Below are positions 15,036 to 22,886 of a DNA stretch of 36,337 nucleotides, piece after piece. The first letter of the stretch is position 1. Each line of letters begins with the position of its first letter. Source of the stretch: an uncultured Bacteroidales bacterium (GTDB lineage: Bacteria; Bacteroidota; Bacteroidia; Bacteroidales; F082); NCBI GenBank assembly GCA_947166105.1, contig CAMVCZ010000033.1, forward strand, positions 1 through 36,337. The letters run 5' to 3'. The notes beneath the pieces are model-generated. The model saw only the letters and a list, made by a program, of their open reading frames with translations. It made no database searches and had not been told where the DNA came from. Position numbers and translations under genes: made by a program.

Positions 15036-16355
15036 ATGACACAAACCCGTTCAAATAACACGCCTTTTTGGTTGCTGCTCATCGGAATCGTCCTGATTCT
15101 GTTGAGTAACAGTCTGTTGACTGAAGGCATGTTCCTCGACGGAGTGACCTACGCCTGCATTTCGCGCAACATGACCATTGGTTTAGGCTCGTTTTGGAAT
15201 CCGCATTACACCCAAACGATTGGCAATGTGTTCCATTCCCATCCGCCTTTGGCATTTGGGCTTGAATCAATGTTTTTCAAGGCTTTCGGAGATCATTGGT
15301 GGGTCGAAAAACTCTATTCGGCAGTCACTTTCCTCGTTTCGGGCATCCTCATTGCGGCCATTTGGAAACGCACGACCAACCGTCCGCGCATGGCTTGGCT
15401 GCCGCTGTTGTTTTGGTCGGTTATGCCAATTGTTTCTTGGAGTGCTACCAACAACATGCTTGAGAACACAATGACGGTTTTTGTCTTGCTTTCGGTCTGG
15501 TTGATGACCCTCAGTTATTTGAAAAACAACAAGATATGGCTGTTTTTGGCGGGAGTTGCCTTGTTTGGGGCTTTCATGTCAAAAGGTTTCACGGGATTGT
15601 TTCCGTTGGTTTTTCCAATCATCTACTGCATTTTCGACGACAAGCGCCACTGGATCCAAGGCCCGATTGACACCTTAATATTAATGTTCACATTGGCACT
15701 GCTTTCGGGCGCGATGTTTTTGGCTTTCCCGACATCACTGGCATATATTAAGGAATATTTCCAAATCCAAGTGTTGTCGGGACTGCATGAGGCAACGGTC
15801 GCGTCGCGGTTCGCCATCCTCTTCGCTTGGTTGGGACAAGTGGCCATTCCGATTGCAATTGTGGCTGTTTTGTTGGTTGTCAGTCGAATTTCGATGAAAT
15901 CAACCTCTAGAGTTTTCGAGTTTCCGCTCGATAGGAAATGGTTTTTCATCTTTCTCATCATCGGTTTGACGGGCGTGTTGCCCATCATGCTTAGCGTGAA
16001 GCAGCGCGATTTTTATATGCTGGCAGCCTTGCCGTTTTTTGCCTTGGCTTTGGGACATCTAACCCTTTCGATGTTCACTGCTTTCGCATTGAAGATAACG
16101 CCGAATTTGCACAAGTGGATGACTCTCGGAGCAAGTGCTATCTTGCTGACAGGCATTGTGTTGAATTTATGCAATATCGGGAAATACGGTCGCGACGAAG
16201 CCCTGATTGAGGACGTGAAAAAGCGAATTGCGGAAGCAGACGGCAGGACTGTCATCGAGATTGCACCTGAAGAATTCACAAACTGGGCTGCCCATGCCTA
16301 TTTCATGCGTTATGGCAAAATCAGTCTCAACCCAACCCAACAAATAAACGAATAA
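15036..16355 (+). CDS. GT-C (ArnT/GT39-like) membrane glycosyltransferase inside the suf operon
   Basis: A 439-residue membrane protein with about ten helices. The first loop (LTEGMFLDGVTYACISRNM) has the acidic residue of the GT39/83 active-site loop, and HSHPPLAFGLESMFFKAFG carries the HPP motif typical of ArnT-like enzymes. FVLLSVWLMTLSYLKNNKIWLFLAGVALFGAFMSKGFTGLFPL is the usual core of the family. Such enzymes take a sugar from a polyprenyl-phosphate donor and add it to a lipid or protein on the periplasmic side. It has no evident link to Fe-S assembly, yet it sits on the same strand between sufB and sufC with 24 bases to sufC, so it is probably co-transcribed. A repeat copy lies at its upstream edge, which fits an insertion. 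The substrate is unknown. Confidence 0.8.
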   Translation: MTQTRSNNTPFWLLLIGIVLILLSNSLLTEGMFLDGVTYACISRNMTIGLGSFWNPHYTQTIGNVFHSHPPLAFGLESMFFKAFGDHWWVEKLYSAVTFLVSGILIAAIWKRTTNRPRMAWLPLLFWSVMPIVSWSATNNMLENTMTVFVLLSVWLMTLSYLKNNKIWLFLAGVALFGAFMSKGFTGLFPLVFPIIYCIFDDKRHWIQGPIDTLILMFTLALLSGAMFLAFPTSLAYIKEYFQIQVLSGLHEATVASRFAILFAWLGQVAIPIAIVAVLLVVSRISMKSTSRVFEFPLDRKWFFIFLIIGLTGVLPIMLSVKQRDFYMLAALPFFALALGHLTLSMFTAFALKITPNLHKWMTLGASAILLTGIVLNLCNIGKYGRDEALIEDVKKRIAEADGRTVIEIAPEEFTNWAAHAYFMRYGKISLNPTQQINE

Positions 16356-16379
16356 ACAACAAACAATCAAACGAATTAT

Positions 16380-17126
16380 ATGTTACTGAATATCAAAAAT
16401 CTACATGTCTCCATCGGAGGCAAGGAAATCCTGAAAGGATTGAATTTGGGCGTCAATGAGGGCGAAATCCACGCCATCATGGGGCCTAACGGAACGGGAA
16501 AAAGCACCCTTGCGGCGGCCATCACGGGTCGCGAGGGCTACGAAATCACCGAGGGCGAAATCTGGTACAAGGGCAAGAACATCATCGGGATGTCGCCCGA
16601 AGACCGCGCCAACGAAGGCATCTTCCTCAGTTTCCAGTACCCAGTCGAAATTCCGGGTGTGAGCATCCAGAATTTCATGCGCACAGCGGTCAACTCAAAG
16701 CGTGAGTATCAAGGACTTCCACCTATGAGCACAGTCGAATTCATGAAGCTGATGAAGGAGAAACAAGCCATGGTGGAAATCACTGAGAAACTACAAAACC
16801 GCTTCGTCAATGTGGGTTACAGCGGCGGCGAGAAGAAGAAAAACGAAATCTTCCAAATGGCCATGTTGGAACCGAGCCTTGCCATCCTCGACGAGACCGA
16901 CTCTGGCCTCGACATCGATGCCTTACGCATTGTGGCTCACGGCGTTAACCAACTCCACAACGACACGAACTCTTTCGTTGTCATCACGCACTACCAAAGG
17001 CTGTTGGACTATATCGTCCCCGACTTTGTCCATGTGATGTACGACGGGCGCATCGTCAAGACGGGCGGCAAAAACCTCGCCCTCGAACTCGAAGAAAAAG
17101 GCTACGAATGGATTAAGGAACTTTGA
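16380..17126 (+). CDS. sufC: Fe-S assembly ATPase SufC
   Basis: A 248-residue ABC-type ATPase that powers the SufBCD scaffold. Walker A is GPNGTGKST (35-43), the Q-loop region is FLSFQYPVEIPGVS, the ABC signature is YSGGEKKKNEIFQM (the SufC form with extra lysines), Walker B is LAILDETDSGLD and the switch His lies in VVITHYQRLLDYI. Length is normal. The stop codon is separated from the sufD ATG by two bases, so the two are translationally coupled. It starts at ATG 16380 after a purine-poor leader, in line with the weak Shine-Dalgarno use of the phylum. Confidence 0.95.
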   Translation: MLLNIKNLHVSIGGKEILKGLNLGVNEGEIHAIMGPNGTGKSTLAAAITGREGYEITEGEIWYKGKNIIGMSPEDRANEGIFLSFQYPVEIPGVSIQNFMRTAVNSKREYQGLPPMSTVEFMKLMKEKQAMVEITEKLQNRFVNVGYSGGEKKKNEIFQMAMLEPSLAILDETDSGLDIDALRIVAHGVNQLHNDTNSFVVITHYQRLLDYIVPDFVHVMYDGRIVKTGGKNLALELEEKGYEWIKEL

Positions 17127-17128
17127 CC

Positions 17129-17956
17129 ATGGACAACCAACTTATCATAGCCGCAAACCAAAGCCGCGAACTCATTGAGTATGACGATGATGCGCATCTT
17201 TCTGCCGAGCCGAAAGTTTCCGAAATCGTCCTCAACGAGAATGCCAGCCTTGAGTTGTATGTGCTGCAAAACGTGAGCAACGAAGCCTCCATCCAGCGCG
17301 AGTTCAAGGTGAGGCAGATGGCTGACAGTCGCCTGAAAATCGTGGTCATTACTTTCAACGGAGGCGACATCCGCAACACCTATCATGTGGATTTAGATGG
17401 CGAAGGCGCTGAAACCCAAGTGCATGGACTTTATCTCATCGACAAGACCCAGCATGTGGAAAACCGCTTGAAGGTGAACCACAACGTGCCGCATTGCACG
17501 AGCAGCGAGAAATTCAAGGGCATCTTGGACGACGAGGCCACGGCCATCTTCAACGGCCATGTGTATGTGGCCAAAAACGCGCAAAAAACGGATGCTCAGC
17601 AAAATAATAGCAATATCTTGCTGACTTCAACGGCCAAGATCAATAGCCAGCCGTTTTTGGAGATTTACGCCGACGATGTGAAATGCTCTCACGGCACCTC
17701 TACGGGCCAGCTCGACCAAGAAGCCATGTTCTACATGCGCCAGCGCGGTATCAGCAAGGCCAACGCACGGATTCTGTTGATGTACGCCTTCGCCGCCGAA
17801 GTCAGCAACCACATCGGGAACGAAATGCTTCACGAGCACATCGACGACATGATCAAGCGCCGCCTGCGCGGTGAGTTGTCGAGCTGCGAAAACTGCGTCC
17901 TGCGCTGCAGCCACCCAAAGGAATACAGTTTTGACATAGATTATTCGAAGATTTAG
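17129..17956 (+). CDS. sufD: SufD, short form lacking the N-terminal domain
   Basis: A 275-residue SufD. Only the beta-helix core and C-terminal helices are present: SEIVLNENASLELYVLQNVS at the start, then HCTSSEKFKGILDDEATAIFNGHVYVAKNAQKTDAQQNN, LEIYADDVKCSHGTSTGQLDQEAMFYMRQRGIS, and the family C-terminal helix. The invariant Cys and His of ADDVKCSHG are kept. Full-length SufD proteins are usually above 400 residues, because of an N-terminal helical domain missing here. No remnant of it is seen upstream, as sufC ends two bases before. Start is ATG 17129; the TTG at 17123 lies inside sufC. It should pair with SufB in the scaffold. Confidence 0.9.
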   Translation: MDNQLIIAANQSRELIEYDDDAHLSAEPKVSEIVLNENASLELYVLQNVSNEASIQREFKVRQMADSRLKIVVITFNGGDIRNTYHVDLDGEGAETQVHGLYLIDKTQHVENRLKVNHNVPHCTSSEKFKGILDDEATAIFNGHVYVAKNAQKTDAQQNNSNILLTSTAKINSQPFLEIYADDVKCSHGTSTGQLDQEAMFYMRQRGISKANARILLMYAFAAEVSNHIGNEMLHEHIDDMIKRRLRGELSSCENCVLRCSHPKEYSFDIDYSKI

Positions 17957-18027
17957 TAAAGTTGGAACAAAACATTCAAAACAGACAAAACAATTGTGAC
18001 AAAGTCGCCAACAGGCTCCTTTCCAGC

Positions 18028-18113
18028 GCATCCTAAAGGATGCCAAGAGTCAATGATGAAGTTTTCAGCCGCCATAGGCGGAGAAGCAACGGCGAGCGGT
18101 TGTAAGCCGTTGC
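18028..18113. repeat. Triple-hairpin repeat between sufD and sufS
   Basis: Three perfect short hairpins in a row: GCATCC-TAAA-GGATGC (18028-18043), CCGCC-ATA-GGCGG (18069-18081) and GCAACGGC with GCCGTTGC (18086-18113). The 221-base gap has no credible gene; the 62-residue frame across it is made of the repeat. Confidence 0.7.
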
Positions 18114-18177
18114 ATTGTCCAATCACAAAAGCAGGTTTTGAAAGTTTTGCAAGTTTTGTGGCAAAAACAAACATACA

Positions 18178-19428
18178 ATGTTGAACATCAACGAAATAAG
18201 AAAACAATTCCCTGTCTTAGACCAGCAGGTTTACGGCAAGCCTTTGGTTTATTTGGACAATGCCGCCACCACGCAAAAACCATTGTGCGTCATTGAGCGC
18301 GAGCGCGACTATTACCTGCACGAGAACTGTAACATCCACAGAGGTGTGCATTACTTGAGCCAAAAGGCGACAGAGGCATACGAACACGCCCGACAGACTG
18401 TTGCTGATTTCATCCACGCCAAGGAAGCCAAAGAAATCATCTTCACCCGAGGCACCACCGAGTCGCTGAACCTGTTGGCGACTTCGTTTGAACACTTGCT
18501 TCCCCCTCTGAGAGGGGGGCAGGGGGGAGTCAACACAGACTCTCAACCAATAGTGCTGGTCACCGCTATGGAACACCATTCCAACCTCGTTCCGTGGCAG
18601 CAGATGGTTCAAAGGCATCAGGGAAAGTTGCTTGTCGTGCCAATGGATGACCACGGCGTTTTGGACTTGGAACAATACGAAAAACTACTGAAAGAAGGCC
18701 CCAAAGTCGTTTCCATTGCGCACATTTCCAATGTGTTGGGCACTATCAATCCCGTGAAGGAAATGGTCAAAATGGCGCATCAATACGACATTCCTGTAGT
18801 TATCGATGGCGCGCAGTCCATTGCCCACTATTCCATTGATGTTCAAGACCTTGACTGTGATTTCTTCGTCTTTTCGGGACACAAGATGTACGCCCCGATG
18901 GGCATCGGAGGCTTGTACGGCAAGGCGGAATGGTTGGAGAAGTTGCCGCCCTACCAGTTTGGTGGCGAGATGGTCGATACGGTGAGTTTCGAGAAGACGA
19001 CGTTCAATGTGTTGCCCTATAAATTCGAGGCGGGAACGCCCAACGTGGGTGCGGCTTTGGGTTTGGAGACCGCCATCCAGTTCATGCAAAGCCTTGACAG
19101 AAAAGAGGTTGAAGAACACGAAAACCAACTTCTGCAATCCGCCATTGAGCAACTTTCCGAAATCGATGGTATCCGTTTCATCGGCGAGGCGGAGCAACGT
19201 TCAGGCTTGGTTTCCTTTATTATAAAAGGTGTGCATCCCTACGATTTGGGTACCCTCATCGACAAGATGGGCGTGGCTGTTCGCACAGGCCACCATTGTG
19301 CCGAGCCAGTGATGACACGCTTCGGCATCCCAGGCACGGTGCGGGCTTCGTTTGCGCTTTATAACACTTTGGAAGAAGTGGAAATCTTCGTCAAGGCGGT
19401 GAAGAAGGCTGCGATGATGCTGCGCTGA
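18178..19428 (+). CDS. sufS: Cysteine desulfurase SufS
   Basis: A 416-residue PLP-dependent cysteine desulfurase that supplies sulfur to the SufBCD scaffold. Key points are YLDNAATTQKP near residue 25, HHSNLVPW (about 133-140, PLP-stacking His), IDGAQS (209-214), the PLP lysine K236 in FSGHKMYAP and the active-site cysteine C374 in RTGHHCAEPVM. It lies at the end of the suf operon. An in-frame palindromic repeat (18501-18529) adds about ten residues (LPPLRGGQGGV, 108-118) to the loop between FEHL and the PIVLVT strand, compared with E. coli SufS. The loop is at the surface, so the enzyme should still work. No SufE or SufU gene is in the window. Confidence 0.95.
   Translation: MLNINEIRKQFPVLDQQVYGKPLVYLDNAATTQKPLCVIERERDYYLHENCNIHRGVHYLSQKATEAYEHARQTVADFIHAKEAKEIIFTRGTTESLNLLATSFEHLLPPLRGGQGGVNTDSQPIVLVTAMEHHSNLVPWQQMVQRHQGKLLVVPMDDHGVLDLEQYEKLLKEGPKVVSIAHISNVLGTINPVKEMVKMAHQYDIPVVIDGAQSIAHYSIDVQDLDCDFFVFSGHKMYAPMGIGGLYGKAEWLEKLPPYQFGGEMVDTVSFEKTTFNVLPYKFEAGTPNVGAALGLETAIQFMQSLDRKEVEEHENQLLQSAIEQLSEIDGIRFIGEAEQRSGLVSFIIKGVHPYDLGTLIDKMGVAVRTGHHCAEPVMTRFGIPGTVRASFALYNTLEEVEIFVKAVKKAAMMLR
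18501..18529. repeat. In-frame palindromic repeat in sufS
   Basis: CCCCCTC-TGA-GAGGGGG (18502-18518) followed by a second G-rich block. This C/G-run palindrome is a different family from the CTTCGACAAGC repeats. It is read through as PPLRGGQGG without shifting the frame. Confidence 0.75.
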
Positions 19429-19451
19429 TTTTTCAGCACATCCAGCTTTAA

Positions 19452-20603
19452 TTAAACCATAAACTCCTCCAAAGAAGAGTGCAGAATCTCCTGCAACTCC
19501 TCTTTGTGTTCGGGCGTGGTCTGCGTGAACAGGAAGCCCCAAATGCTCATGGTGGGGTTCATAATGTCGCGAGTTTCGAGTACGCCGTGGAAGTGCCGTT
19601 TGATGCGCTCGAAGTCGAGTTTGCGGTTGGTGTCGTAAGGCTTGTCCAAAACGACAAAACTGAACACGTCGTTTTCGATGCCGTTCCACATGGTGGCGTA
19701 GTCGGGATGTGTGCCTTCGAAGTAGGCCTGCACGGGCAATTGGTGGCAGGTGTGGCGCGTCAGGTCATTGAGGCACATTCCGGCAAAACGCAACGGATTC
19801 ACCTCAATCGGGATGGCGCGACCCGTGTGCTTGTCGACGCGGAACTCCACATGCATCGGGAAATTCTTCAATCCGAGCACACCGTTCAGGTCGATGCAGA
19901 ACTGATTGAAAGCCGGATAGTTGGCCTCAAAAATCTGCTTGCTCATGCAATAGAGGCGGTCGCTGACGTCGGTTTCGCTCTTGAAAATGTGGTGGAAGAT
20001 GTTGATGATGTTGGGCTTGCCCTCAGCGTCGTAATAGGCATCCACGGCATATTCCTCGCCTTCGATAAACTGCTCAAGCACAAACATTTCGCTGCGTACG
20101 ACGGTGTCGGGGAACACGGCGCATTGCTTGGCAAAGTTGCGGTCGATGTCGTCCAAGGCGGCCTGCCATTCTTCCTTGCTGCGGACGATATACACACCCA
20201 CGCTGAGGAACCCGACAGAGGGTTTCAGCACCAAAGGCAGCGGCAACTTATTGGGATTGAGACTGCGCAAAGCACTTATTTCCACCTCTTTATAATAGAA
20301 GTCGGGATAGATTTGCTGGCAAATGCGGCGGAACGCGGCTTTGTCCTTCAGAATCTTGACTTTCTTCACCAGTTCCGACTCGGGCAGTTGGGCATAAAGC
20401 CAAACCAAGGCGTTTTCCGAAACGGCATAGAGTTGATGGGTTTGGTTGTATTTCTCAACGAACTGCTTGTCGTCCAAAAGGTTAAGGTTATGGCCTTGCT
20501 GCTTCAGCGTTTCGGCCATGTCGTTATGCAAAACTGGAATCTGTTTTTCTTCCAAATACGCCACCAAAGGGGCGGAAACGTAGGGTTTTTCTAAAATGAT
20601 CAT
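19452..20603 (-). CDS. ATP-grasp domain protein
   Basis: A 383-residue ATP-grasp enzyme. The N-terminal part has no strong motif. The ATP-grasp fold begins near residue 125: LPLPLVLKPSVGFLSVGVYIV holds the ATP-binding lysine and a small glycine-serine loop, EMFVLEQFIEGEEYAVDAYYD is the central strand, and IPIEVNPLRFAG has the metal-binding Glu and Asn. These enzymes join a carboxylate to an amine through an acyl phosphate; the substrate is not evident, and relatives make peptides or amino-acid conjugates. It faces sufS and lies 18 bases downstream of the HepT gene on the same strand, so it may be the last gene of that unit. The protein looks complete. Confidence 0.8.
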   Translation of the reverse strand: MIILEKPYVSAPLVAYLEEKQIPVLHNDMAETLKQQGHNLNLLDDKQFVEKYNQTHQLYAVSENALVWLYAQLPESELVKKVKILKDKAAFRRICQQIYPDFYYKEVEISALRSLNPNKLPLPLVLKPSVGFLSVGVYIVRSKEEWQAALDDIDRNFAKQCAVFPDTVVRSEMFVLEQFIEGEEYAVDAYYDAEGKPNIINIFHHIFKSETDVSDRLYCMSKQIFEANYPAFNQFCIDLNGVLGLKNFPMHVEFRVDKHTGRAIPIEVNPLRFAGMCLNDLTRHTCHQLPVQAYFEGTHPDYATMWNGIENDVFSFVVLDKPYDTNRKLDFERIKRHFHGVLETRDIMNPTMSIWGFLFTQTTPEHKEELQEILHSSLEEFMV

Positions 20604-20621
20604 CTTATTCGGTTTAATTGT

Positions 20622-21122
20622 TTACAGCCACTCGATTTCATCATGATTGAGCCCAGTGATTTTGCAGATTTCTTCTATATCATAGCCGCGTTTTTTCATG
20701 CGGATAGCGGTCTGAATGAGGGCTTTGTGTGTGGCGGATTCGGTAATCACCACTTCGTTTTTCTCCCATTCTTCCCAATTGGTTTCTGCCAAATAGCGAG
20801 AAACTTGTTCGCGAAGTGGGCGAAGGTTATCTTCAATGACATAAACTACGGCATCTTCATCTATCTGGAAATAGTCGTGTATGAGGATATGGCGCATTTT
20901 TACAATGTCATCCCAAGGGGTTTCGGCGTGTTCCTTGCGAAAGGCTTTTGTCAACTTGTAAGCGGCCTCGCCAACGATTTCAATGTTCTTCACAATGCCA
21001 TAGAAACGCATTTTGTCGGTTTCAAGTTCTTCCTTCGTTTTCCCATCGGCATAATCAAGAACGCGGTCAATGGCTTCGATGATGTGCTCTAATCTTTCGT
21101 GGTCTCTAACTGGCTCTCTCAT
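20622..21122 (-). CDS. hepT: HepT-type toxin (DUF86) with extra C-terminal tail
   Basis: A 166-residue protein; the first about 115 residues are a DUF86/HEPN helical domain of the HepT type. The RX4HXY motif is intact (R77, H82, Y84 in RHILIHDY), which in characterised systems is the RNase site and the place of AMPylation. Its gene overlaps the MntA gene by 17 bases, the usual type VII toxin-antitoxin layout. Unusual is a C-terminal part of about 45 residues (KALIQTAIRMKKRGYDIEEICKITGLNHDEIEWL) that resembles the tail of Rpn-type / PD-(D/E)XK transposase proteins, not common in HepT. Whether it arose by fusion is inference. Confidence 0.85.
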   Translation of the reverse strand: MREPVRDHERLEHIIEAIDRVLDYADGKTKEELETDKMRFYGIVKNIEIVGEAAYKLTKAFRKEHAETPWDDIVKMRHILIHDYFQIDEDAVVYVIEDNLRPLREQVSRYLAETNWEEWEKNEVVITESATHKALIQTAIRMKKRGYDIEEICKITGLNHDEIEWL

Positions 21123-21402
21123 AAATCAGGATTTTATCTTGGTTAATGCTTTCGGCGATTCTTGGGTACACTCTACCGTCAGGCACAAGATCAACGGAAC
21201 GGTCGAGCAAGTCTTCCAATTCGTTAATCATTGCGCAATGTTTCAACAGACTAACTCTCGCGTTCTCATCGAATTGAACAAGCAAATCCACGTCGCTCAA
21301 AGGCGTTTCGTCGCCTCGGGCAAAAGAGCCGAAAATCCATGCCCGCAAGACGGGCTGGGTCTTGAGATAATTGGCTATGGTTTGTTGCATTTCGGTACTC
21401 AT
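21106..21402 (-). CDS. mntA: MntA-type nucleotidyltransferase antitoxin
   Basis: A 98-residue minimal nucleotidyltransferase. The signature is complete: GSFARG (25-30) with the two catalytic aspartates DVD (37-39) in the usual GSX10DXD spacing. In known MntA-HepT pairs this enzyme adds AMP to the HepT tyrosine and so inactivates it. Start ATG 21402 is preferred to an ATG 72 bases further upstream, because that longer form would begin upstream of the -7 box at 21428-21436. Its last 17 bases overlap the hepT start. Confidence 0.85.
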   Translation of the reverse strand: MSTEMQQTIANYLKTQPVLRAWIFGSFARGDETPLSDVDLLVQFDENARVSLLKHCAMINELEDLLDRSVDLVPDGRVYPRIAESINQDKILIYERAS

Positions 21403-21427
21403 AATCGAAACGTTTGTTGAACACGAG

Positions 21428-21436
21428 GCAAAGTTA
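21428..21436 (-). promoter_or_regulatory. -7 box for mntA-hepT
   Basis: TAACTTTGC on the minus strand, 26 bases before ATG 21402. It decides the start of mntA. Confidence 0.7.
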
Positions 21437-21464
21437 CGAAATATTTTCCAAACGCAAAAATCGT

Positions 21465-22742
21465 TTACCTCCAAACATTCTGCGTCCTGTCTGGCCCGTA
21501 GGAAACAAACTTAATCGGCACGCCGACATAGTCTTCAATGAATTTGATATAATCCTCCAATTTCTGCGGAATCTTGCCCTCGATTTTCTGTTGCCAGCCT
21601 GGGATTTCGGTATAGACAGGTTCCATCGTTTCAGTGCAAGCCGCGAAAGGCAAGTGATTGGTTTCCTGACCGTTGTAACGATATGCAGTGGCGACTTTTA
21701 AGATCGCGAAGTCGTCCATCACATCGGATTTCATCATCATCAGGTCGGTGACACCACTGAGCATGACGGCATATTTCAGCGCGGGCAGGTCGAGCCAGCC
21801 GCAACGACGCGGACGACCTGTGGTGGCACCAAATTCGTGTCCGTTTTGGCGGAGTGTTTCGCCCGTTTCGTCAAACAGTTCGGTGGGGAAGGGGCCAGTG
21901 CCTACGCGGGTGCAGTAAGCCTTGAAAATGCCGTACACCTTGCCGATTCTACTCGGAGCGACACCCAAACCAGAGCAAACGCCCGCCGCAATCACATTCG
22001 ACGAGGTGACGAAAGGATAATTGCCGAAATCCACATCGAGCATCGAGCCTTGGGCACCTTCGGCGAGGACTTTCTTGCCCGCATCAAGTGCCTCGTTGAT
22101 GAAATACTCACCATCAACAAACTGGTATTGCTTCAGATATTCGATGCCCTCGAACCAAAGTTTTTCGTATTCGGAGAAGGGGAAGCCGTCAAGTTGGAAG
22201 CATTCCATTTCAAAGCCTAAAGCAGCAATTTGCTGTAAGTGCGTCTTTTTTAAGTTTTCGTATTTCTCGCGGAAAACGGGTGAAGCAATGTCGCCGATGC
22301 GCAAGCCCTTGCGCGCGGTTTTGTCGGTATAAGTCGGGCCGATGCCTTTCAGCGTGGTGCCTACTTTCATCTTGCCCAAAGCCTTCTCGTTGGCGGCATC
22401 CATAGCGCGGTGGGTCGGCAGAATCAAGTGGGCACGGTTGGCGATTTTCAGGGTTTGGCGCAAGTCGAAGCCCGCCTCGCGCAAGCCTTCAATCTCACCT
22501 TTTAATATATGTGGCTCGATGATGACTCCGTTGCCGATAAGGTTGATGCAGCCCGGCGTGAGCACACCCGAAGGAATGTTGTGCAGCACGAACTTCTTGC
22601 CTTCGAATTCGATGGTATGTCCGGCGTTGGGGCCGCCTTGGAATCGTGCCACGATGTCATAGTTCGGGGTGAGGGCATCGACGACCTTGCCTTTGCCTTC
22701 GTCGCCCCATTGCAAACCGAGGAGAATATCTAATTTGTTCAT
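21465..22742 (-). CDS. purA: Adenylosuccinate synthetase
   Basis: A 425-residue PurA, the enzyme that makes adenylosuccinate from IMP, aspartate and GTP on the route to AMP. The N-terminal GTP-binding loop GLQWGDEGKGKVVD (9-22) holds the catalytic Asp, and GPNAGHT follows. GIGPTYTDKTARKGLRIGD, EGAQGSMLDVDFGNYPFVTSSN and GTTTGRPRRCGWLD-like segments are all present (here FGATTGRPRRCGW). Length is normal. The start is ATG 22742, chosen because MNKLDILLGLQWGDEG is the usual family start; an in-frame ATG 30 bases upstream adds no conserved residues. The Fur-family gene lies upstream on the same strand with a 134-base repeat-bearing gap. Confidence 0.95.
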   Translation of the reverse strand: MNKLDILLGLQWGDEGKGKVVDALTPNYDIVARFQGGPNAGHTIEFEGKKFVLHNIPSGVLTPGCINLIGNGVIIEPHILKGEIEGLREAGFDLRQTLKIANRAHLILPTHRAMDAANEKALGKMKVGTTLKGIGPTYTDKTARKGLRIGDIASPVFREKYENLKKTHLQQIAALGFEMECFQLDGFPFSEYEKLWFEGIEYLKQYQFVDGEYFINEALDAGKKVLAEGAQGSMLDVDFGNYPFVTSSNVIAAGVCSGLGVAPSRIGKVYGIFKAYCTRVGTGPFPTELFDETGETLRQNGHEFGATTGRPRRCGWLDLPALKYAVMLSGVTDLMMMKSDVMDDFAILKVATAYRYNGQETNHLPFAACTETMEPVYTEIPGWQQKIEGKIPQKLEDYIKFIEDYVGVPIKFVSYGPDRTQNVWR

Positions 22743-22746
22743 ATAT

Positions 22747-22886
22747 TGGAATTTCAAGATTTCAGATTTCAAATTTCAAGATTTTCGGCTGCCACGGTGT
22801 GACAGCCCTACAACTTCACTCTATCAACTTTTTTCTTTTCAACTATAACCTAACCACATCTCTCAACTCTAAACTCTCAACTTTTC
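22747..22886. repeat. Gap between the Fur-family gene and purA with simple repeats
   Basis: The gap holds two TTTCAAGATTT units (22750-22785), a half copy of the GACAGCCCTACA inverted repeat (about 22801) and pyrimidine-rich TCAACTNT blocks (22811-22886), the reverse complement of the repeat after sufB. No gene is seen. Confidence 0.55.

Noticed and set aside
17996..18184. 62-residue ORF between sufD and sufS
   Set aside because: It is a reading of the triple-hairpin repeat and overlaps the sufS start.
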